From assembly GCA_965214975.1 (NCBI GenBank), contig OZ244055.1, positions 3,038,001 through 3,102,000 on the forward strand: 64,000 bases of DNA, given 5' to 3'. Position numbers and translations under genes: made by a program. Every line of letters starts with the position of its first letter. The stretch's first letter is position 1. Origin of the DNA: JAJEBT01 sp965214975 (GTDB lineage: Bacteria; Pseudomonadota; Alphaproteobacteria; MPNO01; UBA830). Below are positions 49,553 through 60,395 of the stretch, piece by piece. Under the pieces are notes generated by a model. That model had not been told where the DNA came from. It was given only the letters and a program-made list of their open reading frames with translations, and did not search any database.

Positions 49553-50319
49553 CGTTCCGCTCCCCGCCGGGCGGCGAACGCCATGACGGCGTCGACGAAT
49601 TCGTCGGGACGCTCGAGGTGGGGCAGGTGCCCGGCGTCGTCGATGACGGTCATCGTCGCGCCGGGGATCATGCCGCAGAAACCGCGGCCGTACTCCACCG
49701 TCACCAGGCCGTCGCTGGCGCCCCAGACGAAATGCGTCGGGACGGTGATCCGGTGAAGCCGCCCGGGCAGCTTGGGGTTGTGCATGTAGGGATCCCAGGT
49801 GTAGACGCCGAGCGCGGTGCGGTTGCCGGCGACGATCTCGAGCTGGTCGTCCGCAAGATCCTCGAGCGCGGGCGTCGCCGACGGATCGTGGAACATGAGC
49901 TCGACGAGCCGTTCGTGGGGCAGGGCGAACACGTCGGCGATGTCGCGGTCGTCGCGGCCGCCGACCTTGACGCCGACGGAATCGACGAGAACCAGGCGGG
50001 ACAGGCGTTCGGTCGTCATGACCGCGAGTTCGGCTGCGACCCAGCCTCCCATGGAGAACCCCACGAGCGTGACGTTCCGGAGGTCGAGCTCGTCCATCAG
50101 GTCGAGATAGAGATAGACGAGGTCGTCGATGCAGTCGAAACGGTCCGGGATCCCGGTGCCCGCGAAGCCCGGATGCACCGGCGCGACGATCTCGAATTTC
50201 TCTGCGAGACGGCTGGCGAACGGCATGTCGGCGACGGGGCCGCCCCCGCCGTGCAGCAGCACCATCGGCGGGCCCGAGCCGGCCCGCCGGACGTCGAGTT
50301 CGAGATTCTGGACGCGCAT
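49549..50319 (-). CDS. Alpha/beta-hydrolase
   Basis: 256 residues. LLHGGGGPVADMPF oxyanion loop, GFSMGG with Ser89, WGASDGLV with the acid and DAGHLPHLERPDEF with the catalytic His. It is first in the five-gene minus-strand operon (hydrolase, LLM2, LLM1, hydrolase, acyl-CoA dehydrogenase). The promoter at 50375-50403 leaves a leader of about 48 bases. The two hydrolases of the operon are clearly different proteins rather than duplicates. Confidence 0.87.
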   Translation of the reverse strand: MRVQNLELDVRRAGSGPPMVLLHGGGGPVADMPFASRLAEKFEIVAPVHPGFAGTGIPDRFDCIDDLVYLYLDLMDELDLRNVTLVGFSMGGWVAAELAVMTTERLSRLVLVDSVGVKVGGRDDRDIADVFALPHERLVELMFHDPSATPALEDLADDQLEIVAGNRTALGVYTWDPYMHNPKLPGRLHRITVPTHFVWGASDGLVTVEYGRGFCGMIPGATMTVIDDAGHLPHLERPDEFVDAVMAFAARRGAER

Positions 50320-50374
50320 GCCGATGTCCCGAAGCGGTGAGGAGGGTGCGGGCGGGAACCACCCGCTGCGGCGC

Positions 50375-50403
50375 ATTCTATTTTGCGTCCCGCCGCGGCG
50401 CAA
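50375..50403 (-). promoter_or_regulatory. Promoter of the LLM operon
   Basis: On the minus strand TTGCGC (50403-50398) and TAGAAT (50380-50375) are 17 bases apart. It is back to back with the rpmI promoter. Confidence 0.6.
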
Positions 50404-50418
50404 ACGGCCGCGGCGGTG

Positions 50419-50447
50419 TTGCGTGCGCCGCCGCGAGCGGCTACAAT
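50419..50447 (+). promoter_or_regulatory. Promoter of the rpmI-rplT-pheST operon
   Basis: TTGCGT (50419-50424) and TACAAT (50442-50447) with 17-base spacing. The leader begins with a hairpin (CGCGACGG at 50455-50462 pairing with CCGTCGCG at 50468-50475), which may take part in ribosomal-protein feedback control. Confidence 0.6.
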
Positions 50448-50557
50448 CCTCCGCCGCGACGGGGTTTCCGTCGCGCCTGCGGCCGCCCGGCCGGCGCGCG
50501 CCCGCGCGAGCGATAACGCCGGACATGGCAACCGGAACCTTGGCAGAGGAGGGGCGC

Positions 50558-50755
50558 ATGCCCAAGCTCAAGTCGAAAAGCGGCGCCAGGAAGCGCTTCG
50601 ACGTGACGGCAGGCGGCAAGGTGCGCTCGAATTTCGCCAAGAAACGCCACAACCTGCGCAAGCGGTCGCAGAAGATGAAGCGCGGCGCGCGCGGCAAGCA
50701 GGTCATGGCCGCGGCGGATGCGCGCCTCGTCAAGTCCTATCTGCCCTACGGCTGA
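50558..50755 (+). CDS. rpmI: 50S ribosomal protein L35
   Basis: 65 residues, the usual size. MPKLKSKSGARKRFDVT at the start and KRHNLRKRSQKMKRG in the middle are diagnostic. GAGGAGG lies 5 bases before the ATG. infC, which precedes rpmI in many bacteria, is absent here; the gene has its own promoter. Confidence 0.97.
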   Translation: MPKLKSKSGARKRFDVTAGGKVRSNFAKKRHNLRKRSQKMKRGARGKQVMAAADARLVKSYLPYG

Positions 50756-50770
50756 CGGAGGCGTCCGGTC

Positions 50771-51136
50771 ATGGCACGGGTCAAGCGGGGCGTGACGTCG
50801 CACGCCCGACACAAGAAAGTCCTCAGGAAGGCCAAGGGCTACCGCGGGCGGAACTCGAAGGCGTTCCGGGTCGCGATCGAGAGGGTCGAGAAGGCGGGGC
50901 AGTACGCCTACCGCGACCGGCGGACGCGCAAGCGCAGCTTCCGCTCTCTGTGGATCCAGAGAATCAACGCCGGCGCGCGCGCGCACGGCCTGACCTACGC
51001 GGGCTTCATGCACGGCGTGAAGCGGGCGGGCATCGAGCTCGACCGCAAGGTGCTGGCCGACATGGCGGCGCGTGAACCGGAAGCGTTCGAACGCGTCGTG
51101 GAACGGGCCAGAGAGGCGCTGGACGGCCGCGCCTGA
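50771..51136 (+). CDS. rplT: 50S ribosomal protein L20
   Basis: 121 residues. MARVKRGVTSHARHKKVL, then KGYRGRNSKAFRVAIERVEKA (split), RDRRTRKRSFRSLWIQRINA and the end LDRKVLADMAAREPEAF are the L20 sequence. L20 is needed early in 50S assembly and in several bacteria represses its own operon. It lies 15 bases after rpmI. Confidence 0.98.
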   Translation: MARVKRGVTSHARHKKVLRKAKGYRGRNSKAFRVAIERVEKAGQYAYRDRRTRKRSFRSLWIQRINAGARAHGLTYAGFMHGVKRAGIELDRKVLADMAAREPEAFERVVERAREALDGRA

Positions 51137-51177
51137 GTCGCGGCCGCCGTGCCGGCGCCGACGGGCGGAACAACGCG

Positions 51178-52269
51178 ATGGACGGTGCGGACCGCCTGAA
51201 AGACGATCTCCTGGCGCGGATCGCGGCCGCCGGTCTCGCGGAGCTCGAGGAGATCCGCGTCGGCGCGCTGGGGCGCTCCGGCAGCGTGACCGCCCTGGTG
51301 AAGAGCATCGGCGGGCTTCCCGCCGGAGAGCGCCGGGCTGCGGGCCGGAAACTCAACCTGATCAAGGACGCGCTCGCGGAGGCCGTCGAGAGCCGGCGGT
51401 CGGCTCTCGAGGCCGAGGCTATCGAGGCCCGGCTCGCCGCCGCCCGGGCCGACGTCACCCTTCCCGCGCGGCCGGAACGGCAGGGACTGGTCCACGCCAT
51501 CAGCCGGACCATCGACGAGATGGTCGCGATTTTCTGCGAGATGGGGTTCGCGGTGGCCGACGGGCCGCACATCGAGACCGACTTCAACAATTTCACGGCG
51601 CTCAACATCCCTCCCGAGCATCCGGCGCGCCAGGACCACGACACCTTCTATCTCGCCCCCGGAGCCGACGGTTCGCGGCGCGTGCTCCGCACCCACACCT
51701 CGCCGGTCCAGATCCGCACCATGCTCGCGCAGGAACCGCCGATCCGCATCGTCGTGCCGGGCCGCACGTTCCGGGCCGACCATGACGCGACCCACTCGCC
51801 GATGTTCCACCAGATCGAGGGGCTGGCGATCGGCACCGACATCCACATGGGCCACCTCAAGGGGTGCCTGATCGAGTTCTGCAGGGCCTTTTTCGCGGTG
51901 GACGATCTGCCGGTGCGGTTCCGGCCGTCCTACTTCCCGTTCACCGAACCTTCCGCCGAGGTCGACATCGGCTGCACGCGCGAGGGCGGCGGGCTCGCCA
52001 TCGGCCGCGGATCCGGGGCCGCCGACTGGCTGGAGATTCTCGGCTGCGGCATGGTCAATCCGCGCGTTCTCGGGAACTGCGGGATCGATCCGTCCAGATG
52101 GCAGGGCTTCGCCTTCGGTCTGGGCATCGAGCGCGCGGCGATGCTCAAGCACGGAATCCCCGATCTCCGCACCTTCTTCGAGTCCGACATCCGCTGGCTG
52201 GAACGCCACGGGTTCCCGGCGTTCGACAGCCCCGGCGTGGCCACGGGGTTCGGAGGCGGCGCGGCATGA
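51178..52269 (+). CDS. pheS: Phenylalanyl-tRNA synthetase alpha subunit
   Basis: 363 residues. Class II synthetase: coiled-coil N-terminal arm, then motif 1 region ISRTIDEMVAIFCEMGF, motif 2 RTHTSPVQIRTM and FRADHDATHSPMFHQIEG, motif 3 GFAFGLGIERAAMLKHGI. Acts as an alpha2beta2 tetramer with PheT. Its stop overlaps the pheT start (ATGA), ensuring balanced synthesis. Confidence 0.98.
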   Translation: MDGADRLKDDLLARIAAAGLAELEEIRVGALGRSGSVTALVKSIGGLPAGERRAAGRKLNLIKDALAEAVESRRSALEAEAIEARLAAARADVTLPARPERQGLVHAISRTIDEMVAIFCEMGFAVADGPHIETDFNNFTALNIPPEHPARQDHDTFYLAPGADGSRRVLRTHTSPVQIRTMLAQEPPIRIVVPGRTFRADHDATHSPMFHQIEGLAIGTDIHMGHLKGCLIEFCRAFFAVDDLPVRFRPSYFPFTEPSAEVDIGCTREGGGLAIGRGSGAADWLEILGCGMVNPRVLGNCGIDPSRWQGFAFGLGIERAAMLKHGIPDLRTFFESDIRWLERHGFPAFDSPGVATGFGGGAA

Positions 52270-54659
52270 AGTTCACCCTCGCCTGGCTCCGCGACCATCT
52301 CGATACGGACCGGCCGCGGGACGACATCGTCGACACGCTGTCGATGATCGGCCTCGAGGTCGAGGGCGTCGAGGATCGCGCGCGCGGCCTGGCCGGACTC
52401 AAGGTCGCCGAGGTGGCGTCGGCGCGGCCGCATCCCGATGCCGACCGTCTCCGGCTCTGCACGGTCGACTGCGGCGACGGCGCGCCGGTCCAGGTCGTGT
52501 GCGGCGCGCCCAACGCGCGCGCCGGCATGAAGGGGGTGTTCGCCGCCCCCGGCTTCCGCGTGCCGGGATCCGGGACGGTTCTCCGGAAGGCGAGGATCCG
52601 CGGCGAGGACTCGAACGGCATGCTGCTGTCGGAACGCGAGATGGGCCTGTCCGACGAGCACGAGGGAATCGTCGAGCTTCCCGAGAGCGCCGAGGTCGGC
52701 GCCGACGCGGCGGACGCGATGGGCCTTTCGGACCCGGTGATCGAGATCGGGCTGACGCCCAACCGCCCGGACTGCGCCGGCGTGCGCGGCATCGCCCGCG
52801 ACCTGGCGGCGGCCGGCCTCGGAACGCTCAGGCCGCTGGGCGCGGCCGCGGTCTCCGGCGAGTCCGAGTCTCCCGTCGCGTGGAGGAGGGAGCTGCCCCA
52901 GGGGGCGGGGGACGCCTGCCCGCTGGTGGTCGGACGCCACTTCCGCGACGTGTCCAACGGGCCGTCGCCGCAGTGGATGCAGGACAGGCTGCTGGCGGTC
53001 GGGCTGCGCCCGATCTCCGCGCTCGTCGACATCACCAACTACGTGTCGCTCGATCTGGCGCGGCCGCTGCACGTCTTCGACGCCGACAGGCTCTCGGGCG
53101 ACGCGGTCATGCGCTTCGCCCGCGCCGGCGAGAGCCTCGAGGCGCTCGACGGCGAGACCTACGCTCTCGACGAGTCCATGACCGTGATCGCCGACGACAG
53201 CGGCGTCATCGCGCTCGGCGGCGTGATGGGGGGCATGGCGACCGGGGTCTCGGGGGAGACGCGGAACGCGTTTCTGGAGGTCGCGCTGTTCGACCCCGTG
53301 CGCACCGCGCGCACGGGCCGCGCGCTTGGCATCGTCTCCGACGCGCGCTACCGCTTCGAGCGCGGGGTCGATCCGGAATCGGCGCGCTGGGGCGTCGACG
53401 TGGCGACCGGCCTGGTCCTGGAGCATTGCGGCGGAGCCGCGTCGCGGACCACGGAGGCCGGCGAGATGCCCGGGCGGCGGCGCGAGATCGTCCTGCGCAA
53501 GACGCGGGCGCTGTCGCTCGGGGGGCTGGACCTGCCCGGCGGGGAACAGGCCTCGATCCTGTCGGCGCTCGGTTTCGAGCCCGTCGACGAGGGGGAGGTC
53601 ATCCGGGTCCGGCCGCCGTCCTGGCGGCCCGACATCGACGGCGAGGCCGACCTCGTCGAGGAGGTGCTGCGCATCCGGGGCTACGACGACATCCCGACCG
53701 CGCCCTTCGCCGCGCCCCAGACCGTGCCGGCGCCCTCCTGGCCGCCGGAAAGGCGCCGGGAATCCGCCGCGCGGCGCGCGCTGGCGGCGCGCGGCATGGC
53801 CGAAGCGGTCACGTTCTCGTTCATGAAGCGCGAGACCGCCGAGCTGTTCGGTTTCTCCGACGAGGCACTCGCGATCGACAACCCGATCTCCGCGGATCTC
53901 GACGTCATGCGGCCCTCGATCCTGCCCAACCTGCTGGCCGCCGCCGGGCGGAACGCCAATCGCGGCCACCGGGACGTCGCGCTTTTCGAGGTCGGTCCGG
54001 AATACTCCGGCGCCGGCGACGACGGACAGGCCACCGTCGCGGCCGGAATCCGCGCCGGCCTGCGGGTGGCCCGGCACTGGTCGGGTCCGGCCCGGGAGGC
54101 GGACGTCTGGGACGCCAAGGCCGACGCGCTGGCGGCGCTCGCGGCCGCCGGCGCGCCCGTCGGCGGTCTTCGGGTCGCGCGCGACGCGCCGGCGTGGTTC
54201 CATCCCGGGCGTTCCGGGGTTCTCCGGCTCGGCCGCGACGCTCTCGCCGTTTTCGGGGATCTCCATCCGCGGGTTCTGCGGGCGCTCGGCCTCGAGGGCG
54301 CCGCCGTCGGCTTCGCCGTCCATCTCGACCGCCTGCCCCCGGCGAGGCGGCCGCCCGCCCCGCCGCCGCTGCCGCCGTTCCAGCCCGTCCGCAGGGACTT
54401 CGCGTTCGTCGTCGACGCCGACGTGGAGGCCGACGACGTCCTGCGCGCCGCGCGGGGCGCCGCCCGCGACCTGATCGCCGACATCGGCGTGTTCGACGTC
54501 TACGAGCACGAGAGTCTGGGCGAGGGCAGGAAATCCGTCGCCGTCGCCGTGACACTCCAGCCCGTGGAACGGACGCCGACCGACGCCGAGATCGAGGCGG
54601 TCGCGCGGAAGATCTCCGGGGCGGTCGAGAAGCGCACGGGCGGCACCCTCAGAACGTGA
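52266..54659 (+). CDS. pheT: Phenylalanyl-tRNA synthetase beta subunit
   Basis: 797 residues, full length. Opens with MKFTLAWLRDHLDTD and the EMAP/tRNA-binding domain (residues 40-150, VCGAPNARAGMKGVFAAPG). The B3/B4 editing domain, B5 domain (LSLGGLDLPGGEQASILSALGF), catalytic-like domain (FSFMKRETAELFGF) and the C-terminal ferredoxin-fold anticodon-binding domain (FQPVRRDFAFVVDADVEADD) follow in normal order. Editing of mischarged Tyr-tRNA is expected from the family. Confidence 0.98.
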   Translation: MKFTLAWLRDHLDTDRPRDDIVDTLSMIGLEVEGVEDRARGLAGLKVAEVASARPHPDADRLRLCTVDCGDGAPVQVVCGAPNARAGMKGVFAAPGFRVPGSGTVLRKARIRGEDSNGMLLSEREMGLSDEHEGIVELPESAEVGADAADAMGLSDPVIEIGLTPNRPDCAGVRGIARDLAAAGLGTLRPLGAAAVSGESESPVAWRRELPQGAGDACPLVVGRHFRDVSNGPSPQWMQDRLLAVGLRPISALVDITNYVSLDLARPLHVFDADRLSGDAVMRFARAGESLEALDGETYALDESMTVIADDSGVIALGGVMGGMATGVSGETRNAFLEVALFDPVRTARTGRALGIVSDARYRFERGVDPESARWGVDVATGLVLEHCGGAASRTTEAGEMPGRRREIVLRKTRALSLGGLDLPGGEQASILSALGFEPVDEGEVIRVRPPSWRPDIDGEADLVEEVLRIRGYDDIPTAPFAAPQTVPAPSWPPERRRESAARRALAARGMAEAVTFSFMKRETAELFGFSDEALAIDNPISADLDVMRPSILPNLLAAAGRNANRGHRDVALFEVGPEYSGAGDDGQATVAAGIRAGLRVARHWSGPAREADVWDAKADALAALAAAGAPVGGLRVARDAPAWFHPGRSGVLRLGRDALAVFGDLHPRVLRALGLEGAAVGFAVHLDRLPPARRPPAPPPLPPFQPVRRDFAFVVDADVEADDVLRAARGAARDLIADIGVFDVYEHESLGEGRKSVAVAVTLQPVERTPTDAEIEAVARKISGAVEKRTGGTLRT

Positions 54660-54690
54660 TCCCGGCCGCCGGTCCCGGAGCGCGGAAGCC

Positions 54691-56493
<1,803 letters not shown>

Positions 56494-56499
56494 CCCCCG

Positions 56500-57618
56500 T
56501 CACCCCCAGACGTCTTCCGCGACCTCGACCAGGCGCCGGAGCTTGGCGAACTGGTCGTCCGCGGTCAGCTCGTTGCCCTCGACCGTCGAGGCGAACCCGC
56601 ACTGGGGGCTGACCGCCAGCTGTTCGAGGGGGGCGTGGCGCGCGGCCTCGTCGATCCGGCGCTTGAGGTCGTCCGCGCTCTCGAGCTCGGGACGCTTCGT
56701 GGTCATGATGCCGAGAACGACGGTCTTGCCGGGCGGCAGGAAGCGCAGCGGCGCGAAGTCTCCGGACCGCGGGTCGTCGTATTCCATGAAGAAGCCGTCG
56801 ACGTCGAGTTCGTTGAACAGGATCTCGGCGACCGGCTCGTAGCCGCCCTGGGCCACCCACGCGCTCTTGAAGTTGCCGCGGCACATGTGCACGGTCACGG
56901 CCATGTCCGCGGGCCGGCCCGCGAGCGCGGCGTTGAGCAGCCTGCAGTAGGTGTGCGGCAGCTCGTCGGGATCCTCGCCCTTGGCGCGGGTCGCCTCCCG
57001 TATGGCTTCGTCGCACAGATAGGCGAAGTTGGTGTCGTCGAGCTGGAGATACCGCAGGCCCCTGCCGGCGAGCGCCATGACCTCCTCGTTGTACACCCTG
57101 GCGAGGTCGGCGTAGAAGCCGTCCATGTCCGGATAGGCGGTCTCGTCGATGGCCGCGCGGCCGCCCCGGAAATGCAGCATCGACGGCGAGGGGATGCAGA
57201 CCTTGGCGATCCGGCTCGTCACCGAGGCCAGGTAGTCGAAATCCTCCGCCTGGATGTCCCGCCGGTGCGCGAGGGGGCCGGTGACGCCGACGGTGGGCGG
57301 CCGGAACCCGACCTCGGTGCCGTCGTCCTTCTGGAAATGCGCCACGAAGTCCCCTTCCGTGATCTCCACCCCCTCGATCTGCTCGAGGAAGTCGAGATGC
57401 CAGAAGGCCCGCCGGTACTCGCCGTCCGTCACGCCCTGGAGGCCCGCCTCCTCCTGCATCGCGGCGACGGCGCGGATGCAGTCGTTCTCGACGCTCCTGA
57501 GGCCCTCGTCGTCGAGCTCGCCCCGGGAGCGGGCGTCGCGCGCCCGCGCGAGTTCGGCCGGGCGCAGCAGGCTGCCGACATGGTCGGCGCGGAAGGGGGG
57601 ACGTTCTCCGAGGCTCAT
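56500..57618 (-). CDS. MetE-like cobalamin-independent methionine synthase family protein
   Basis: 372 residues, equivalent to the C-terminal catalytic half of MetE (COG0620 type). FRADHVGSLLRP is the family start, GVTDGEYRRAFWHLDFL follows, and the zinc ligands are supplied by VTVHMCRGN (His, Cys) and SPQCGFAST (Cys). A folate-binding N-terminal half is lacking, so it probably uses another methyl donor; related short proteins are called YxjG or MesD. It is convergent with lepA, 6 bases away. The methyl donor cannot be deduced. Confidence 0.87.
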   Translation of the reverse strand: MSLGERPPFRADHVGSLLRPAELARARDARSRGELDDEGLRSVENDCIRAVAAMQEEAGLQGVTDGEYRRAFWHLDFLEQIEGVEITEGDFVAHFQKDDGTEVGFRPPTVGVTGPLAHRRDIQAEDFDYLASVTSRIAKVCIPSPSMLHFRGGRAAIDETAYPDMDGFYADLARVYNEEVMALAGRGLRYLQLDDTNFAYLCDEAIREATRAKGEDPDELPHTYCRLLNAALAGRPADMAVTVHMCRGNFKSAWVAQGGYEPVAEILFNELDVDGFFMEYDDPRSGDFAPLRFLPPGKTVVLGIMTTKRPELESADDLKRRIDEAARHAPLEQLAVSPQCGFASTVEGNELTADDQFAKLRRLVEVAEDVWG

Positions 57619-57686
57619 GACGCCGTCTCCGGAAATGTCGGGGGCGCCAGCATAGACCCCCGGCGGCACCAGGGGAACCGGCCCGG

Positions 57687-59015
57687 TCAGCTTCCGGAAA
57701 CGAGGCGGTTGACGCCCGCGAGGACGGCGACGGCGAGCGGGCCGAACACCGCGGCGTAGGCGAGGTTGGAGCCGAGAACGAGCCGCGACCGCGGCACCCG
57801 GAACATGGCGCTCGCCGTCGCCACCGAGACCGCGGTGACGCCGATCATGGAGGCGAAACCCCAGCCCACCAGCGCGGCCTCCATCATCACGACGTCGGCG
57901 ACGCCGGTGTCGACGGGGCCGAAGGCGGCGAGCACGACGACGACGGAGACCAGCTGGTGGATGCCGGCGAGGGATGCCAGCGAGACGGCGCCGACGACGC
58001 AGGCGATGACCGCCCAGGGCGGCAGCGCCAGCGCGCCGAGCGCCGCGCTCAGGCCCAGGTCGCCGATCGCGGTCTCGAGAACGCGCCCGAGGACCACCGC
58101 CACGGTCACGATCACGACGTCGTCGCGGACCAGCGCGCAGCCGGCCCAGGTCTCGGCGGCCACGGGGCGGAGCCGCGCCTGGCGGGCCGCGAGCGCGGCC
58201 AGCGCGAGGACGGGCGTGGCGGCGATCAGCGCTCCGAGCGTGGTGAGGCCGGCGATTCCCGAAAGCCCCGCGACGAGCGCCACGCAGACCGCCACCGGCG
58301 GCAGGACCGGAGCGTAGCCCCGCACCGCGCGCGCCAGCGTCGCGGGCCGGGCGTGACGGCCCTCGGCGAGGAGCGCGACCGCCAGGCCGACCGCGGCGAG
58401 GCCCAGCCCCAGCGACATGATCTCCCAGGCCGGAACGCCGGGAAGCATCTGGGCGGTGAAGGCGGCCGCGATCCAGAACGGGGACCACAGCGGCGCGAGG
58501 CACATGCCGCGCTGCGCGGTCTCGGCCGCGCGGCGTCGCGCGGCGTCGTCGCGTTCGTCCCGCGCGATGGCGCCGAGAAGCGCGAGGACGCCGACCACGA
58601 GCACCGCGCCGACGACATGGGCGCCGAGAAGGCTGGCGCCGCCGGCCTCTTTCCGGCCGAGGCCGGCGATGACCGCGCGCGTCCGCGCGATCTCGGGGCG
58701 GCCGTCGGCAAGAGCGCGCAGGAGCATGATCGATCCGAAGAACGCCATGAAGACGGCGGCGTTCTCGAATCCCCGGACGATGGCGCCGAAGGCGCCGTGG
58801 AGGCCGGCGAGCGCGACGGCCGCGGCCGCGAGCGGGGCGCACAGGACCAGGGTGGACCGGCGGCTGCGGAAGACCGCGAGCAGGACGTAGACGGCCATCG
58901 CGACGCCGGCGGCGCGACGGAGCCCGGGCTCCGGCCACGCCAGCTGGACGATTTCCATCAGCCAGAGCGCCGCCAGCACCGGCTCGGGCCTGGCGAGGCC
59001 GGCCAGTGTCCGCAT
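57687..59015 (-). CDS. Polytopic membrane protein of unknown function
   Basis: 442 residues with eleven or twelve hydrophobic segments and few charged residues in between. The arrangement, with a central loop (RDERDDAARRRAAETAQRG) and the small-residue-rich helices ASLAGIHQLVSVVVVLAAFG near residue 360, recalls ion-transporter-like anion permeases (arsenite/citrate type), but no signature is strong enough to name one. It stands between the MetE-like protein and the CoA-transferase on the same strand. No signal peptide. Confidence 0.7.
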   Translation of the reverse strand: MRTLAGLARPEPVLAALWLMEIVQLAWPEPGLRRAAGVAMAVYVLLAVFRSRRSTLVLCAPLAAAAVALAGLHGAFGAIVRGFENAAVFMAFFGSIMLLRALADGRPEIARTRAVIAGLGRKEAGGASLLGAHVVGAVLVVGVLALLGAIARDERDDAARRRAAETAQRGMCLAPLWSPFWIAAAFTAQMLPGVPAWEIMSLGLGLAAVGLAVALLAEGRHARPATLARAVRGYAPVLPPVAVCVALVAGLSGIAGLTTLGALIAATPVLALAALAARQARLRPVAAETWAGCALVRDDVVIVTVAVVLGRVLETAIGDLGLSAALGALALPPWAVIACVVGAVSLASLAGIHQLVSVVVVLAAFGPVDTGVADVVMMEAALVGWGFASMIGVTAVSVATASAMFRVPRSRLVLGSNLAYAAVFGPLAVAVLAGVNRLVSGS

Positions 59016-59054
59016 GCGGGGTCTACGCGCGGGGCCGCGGCGCGACGGCCGGAT

Positions 59055-60263
59055 TCATATCACGCCGCGCGACTCGAGTTCCGCGATCTCCGCGGGCGCG
59101 AGCCCCGCCAGCTCGCCCCACACGTAGCCGTTGTGCTCGCCGAGCTCCGGGCCGGGATGGCGCACCGCGCCCGGAGAGCGCGAGAGCTTCGGCGCCACGT
59201 TCTGCATGGCGATCTCGCCGTATTCGGGGTGGCGCACCCGGGTGATGCTCGCGCGCGCCCGGAACTGCGGATCCGCCAGCATCTCGGGGGCGCGGTAGAT
59301 CCTGCCGTTGGGGATGCCGTGGCGGTCGAGAAGCGCCGCGAGAGCGTCCGCCGGGAACGTCGCGGACCATTCGGAAATCAACGCGTCGAGCTCGGCCTGG
59401 TTGGCGCCGCGCGCCGCGTGGGTGGCGTAGCGTTCGTCGGTCGCGAGCTCGGGCCGTTCCATCGCCTCGGCCATGCGCGCCCACACCGAGTCCTGGTTGG
59501 CGCCGACGACCAGCCAGCCGCCGTCCCGGGTCGGATACACGTTCGAGGGCGCGATCCGCGGCAGGAGCGACCCGGTGCGCTCGCGGACGTAGCCGCCGAC
59601 GTCGTAGTCGATGACGAGGCTCTCCATCATGTTGAGAACGGATTCGTAGATCGAGGCGTCGACGACCTGTCCGCGGCCCGTCCGCCGGGCCTCGTGCAGC
59701 GCCATCACGCCGCCGAGGCAGGCGTGCATCGCGGCGAGGGAGTCGCCGATCGAGATCCCGGTGCGGCTCGGCGGCAGCGACGGGTCGCCGGTGGTGTGGC
59801 GCAGCCCGCCCATCGCCTCGCCGATGGCGCCGTAGCCGGCGCGTTTCGCGTAGGGTCCGGTCTGGCCGAACCCGGACACCCGGATCATGACGAGGCGCGG
59901 ATTGACCGCCGACAGCTCGTCGTACCCGATCCCCCACCGTTCCATCGTTCCGGGCCGGAAGTTCTCCAGAAGGATGTCGGCGTCCTCGGCCAGCCGGCGG
60001 ACCAGGGCCTGCCCCTCCGGCTCGCGGGCGTTCAGCGTGGCCGACAGCTTGTTGCGGGCGAGAACCTGCCAGTGCAGGGGCTTGGCGAAAGGCTTTTCCT
60101 TGCCCCACTGGCGCATCGGATCGCCGGTTCCGGGCTGCTCGAGCTTGATCACCTCGGCCCCGTGGTCGGCCAGCATCTGTCCGCAGAACGGTCCCGCGAT
60201 CATCGTCCCCATCTCGACGACCCGGACGTCGGACAGAGTCCCGGCGCGGCTGTTTCCGACCAT
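59055..60263 (-). CDS. CaiB/BaiF (class III) CoA-transferase
   Basis: 402 residues. MIAGPFCGQMLADHGAEVIKLE is the family N-terminus; the catalytic Asp is Asp174 in GISIGDSLAAMH; NFRPGTMERWGIGYDEL and GRGQVVDASIYESVLNMM are also conserved. These enzymes transfer CoA between carboxylic acids through an aspartyl-CoA mixed anhydride. It is divergent from the HMG-CoA-lyase family gene by 132 bases, and the pair probably serves one pathway of a branched or hydroxylated acid. Confidence 0.92.
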   Translation of the reverse strand: MVGNSRAGTLSDVRVVEMGTMIAGPFCGQMLADHGAEVIKLEQPGTGDPMRQWGKEKPFAKPLHWQVLARNKLSATLNAREPEGQALVRRLAEDADILLENFRPGTMERWGIGYDELSAVNPRLVMIRVSGFGQTGPYAKRAGYGAIGEAMGGLRHTTGDPSLPPSRTGISIGDSLAAMHACLGGVMALHEARRTGRGQVVDASIYESVLNMMESLVIDYDVGGYVRERTGSLLPRIAPSNVYPTRDGGWLVVGANQDSVWARMAEAMERPELATDERYATHAARGANQAELDALISEWSATFPADALAALLDRHGIPNGRIYRAPEMLADPQFRARASITRVRHPEYGEIAMQNVAPKLSRSPGAVRHPGPELGEHNGYVWGELAGLAPAEIAELESRGVI

Positions 60264-60395
60264 TTCGCGTTCCTCTCGAGGGGGCCGGCCATGTTCCCCG
60301 AGCGGCCGCGGAGGGTCAAGCGGAAGCCCCGCCGGTTTGCGCGCGCGCCGGATGCGGCCTATACGAGGCGCGGAAGCGGCGGCCGGAGGACAGCC

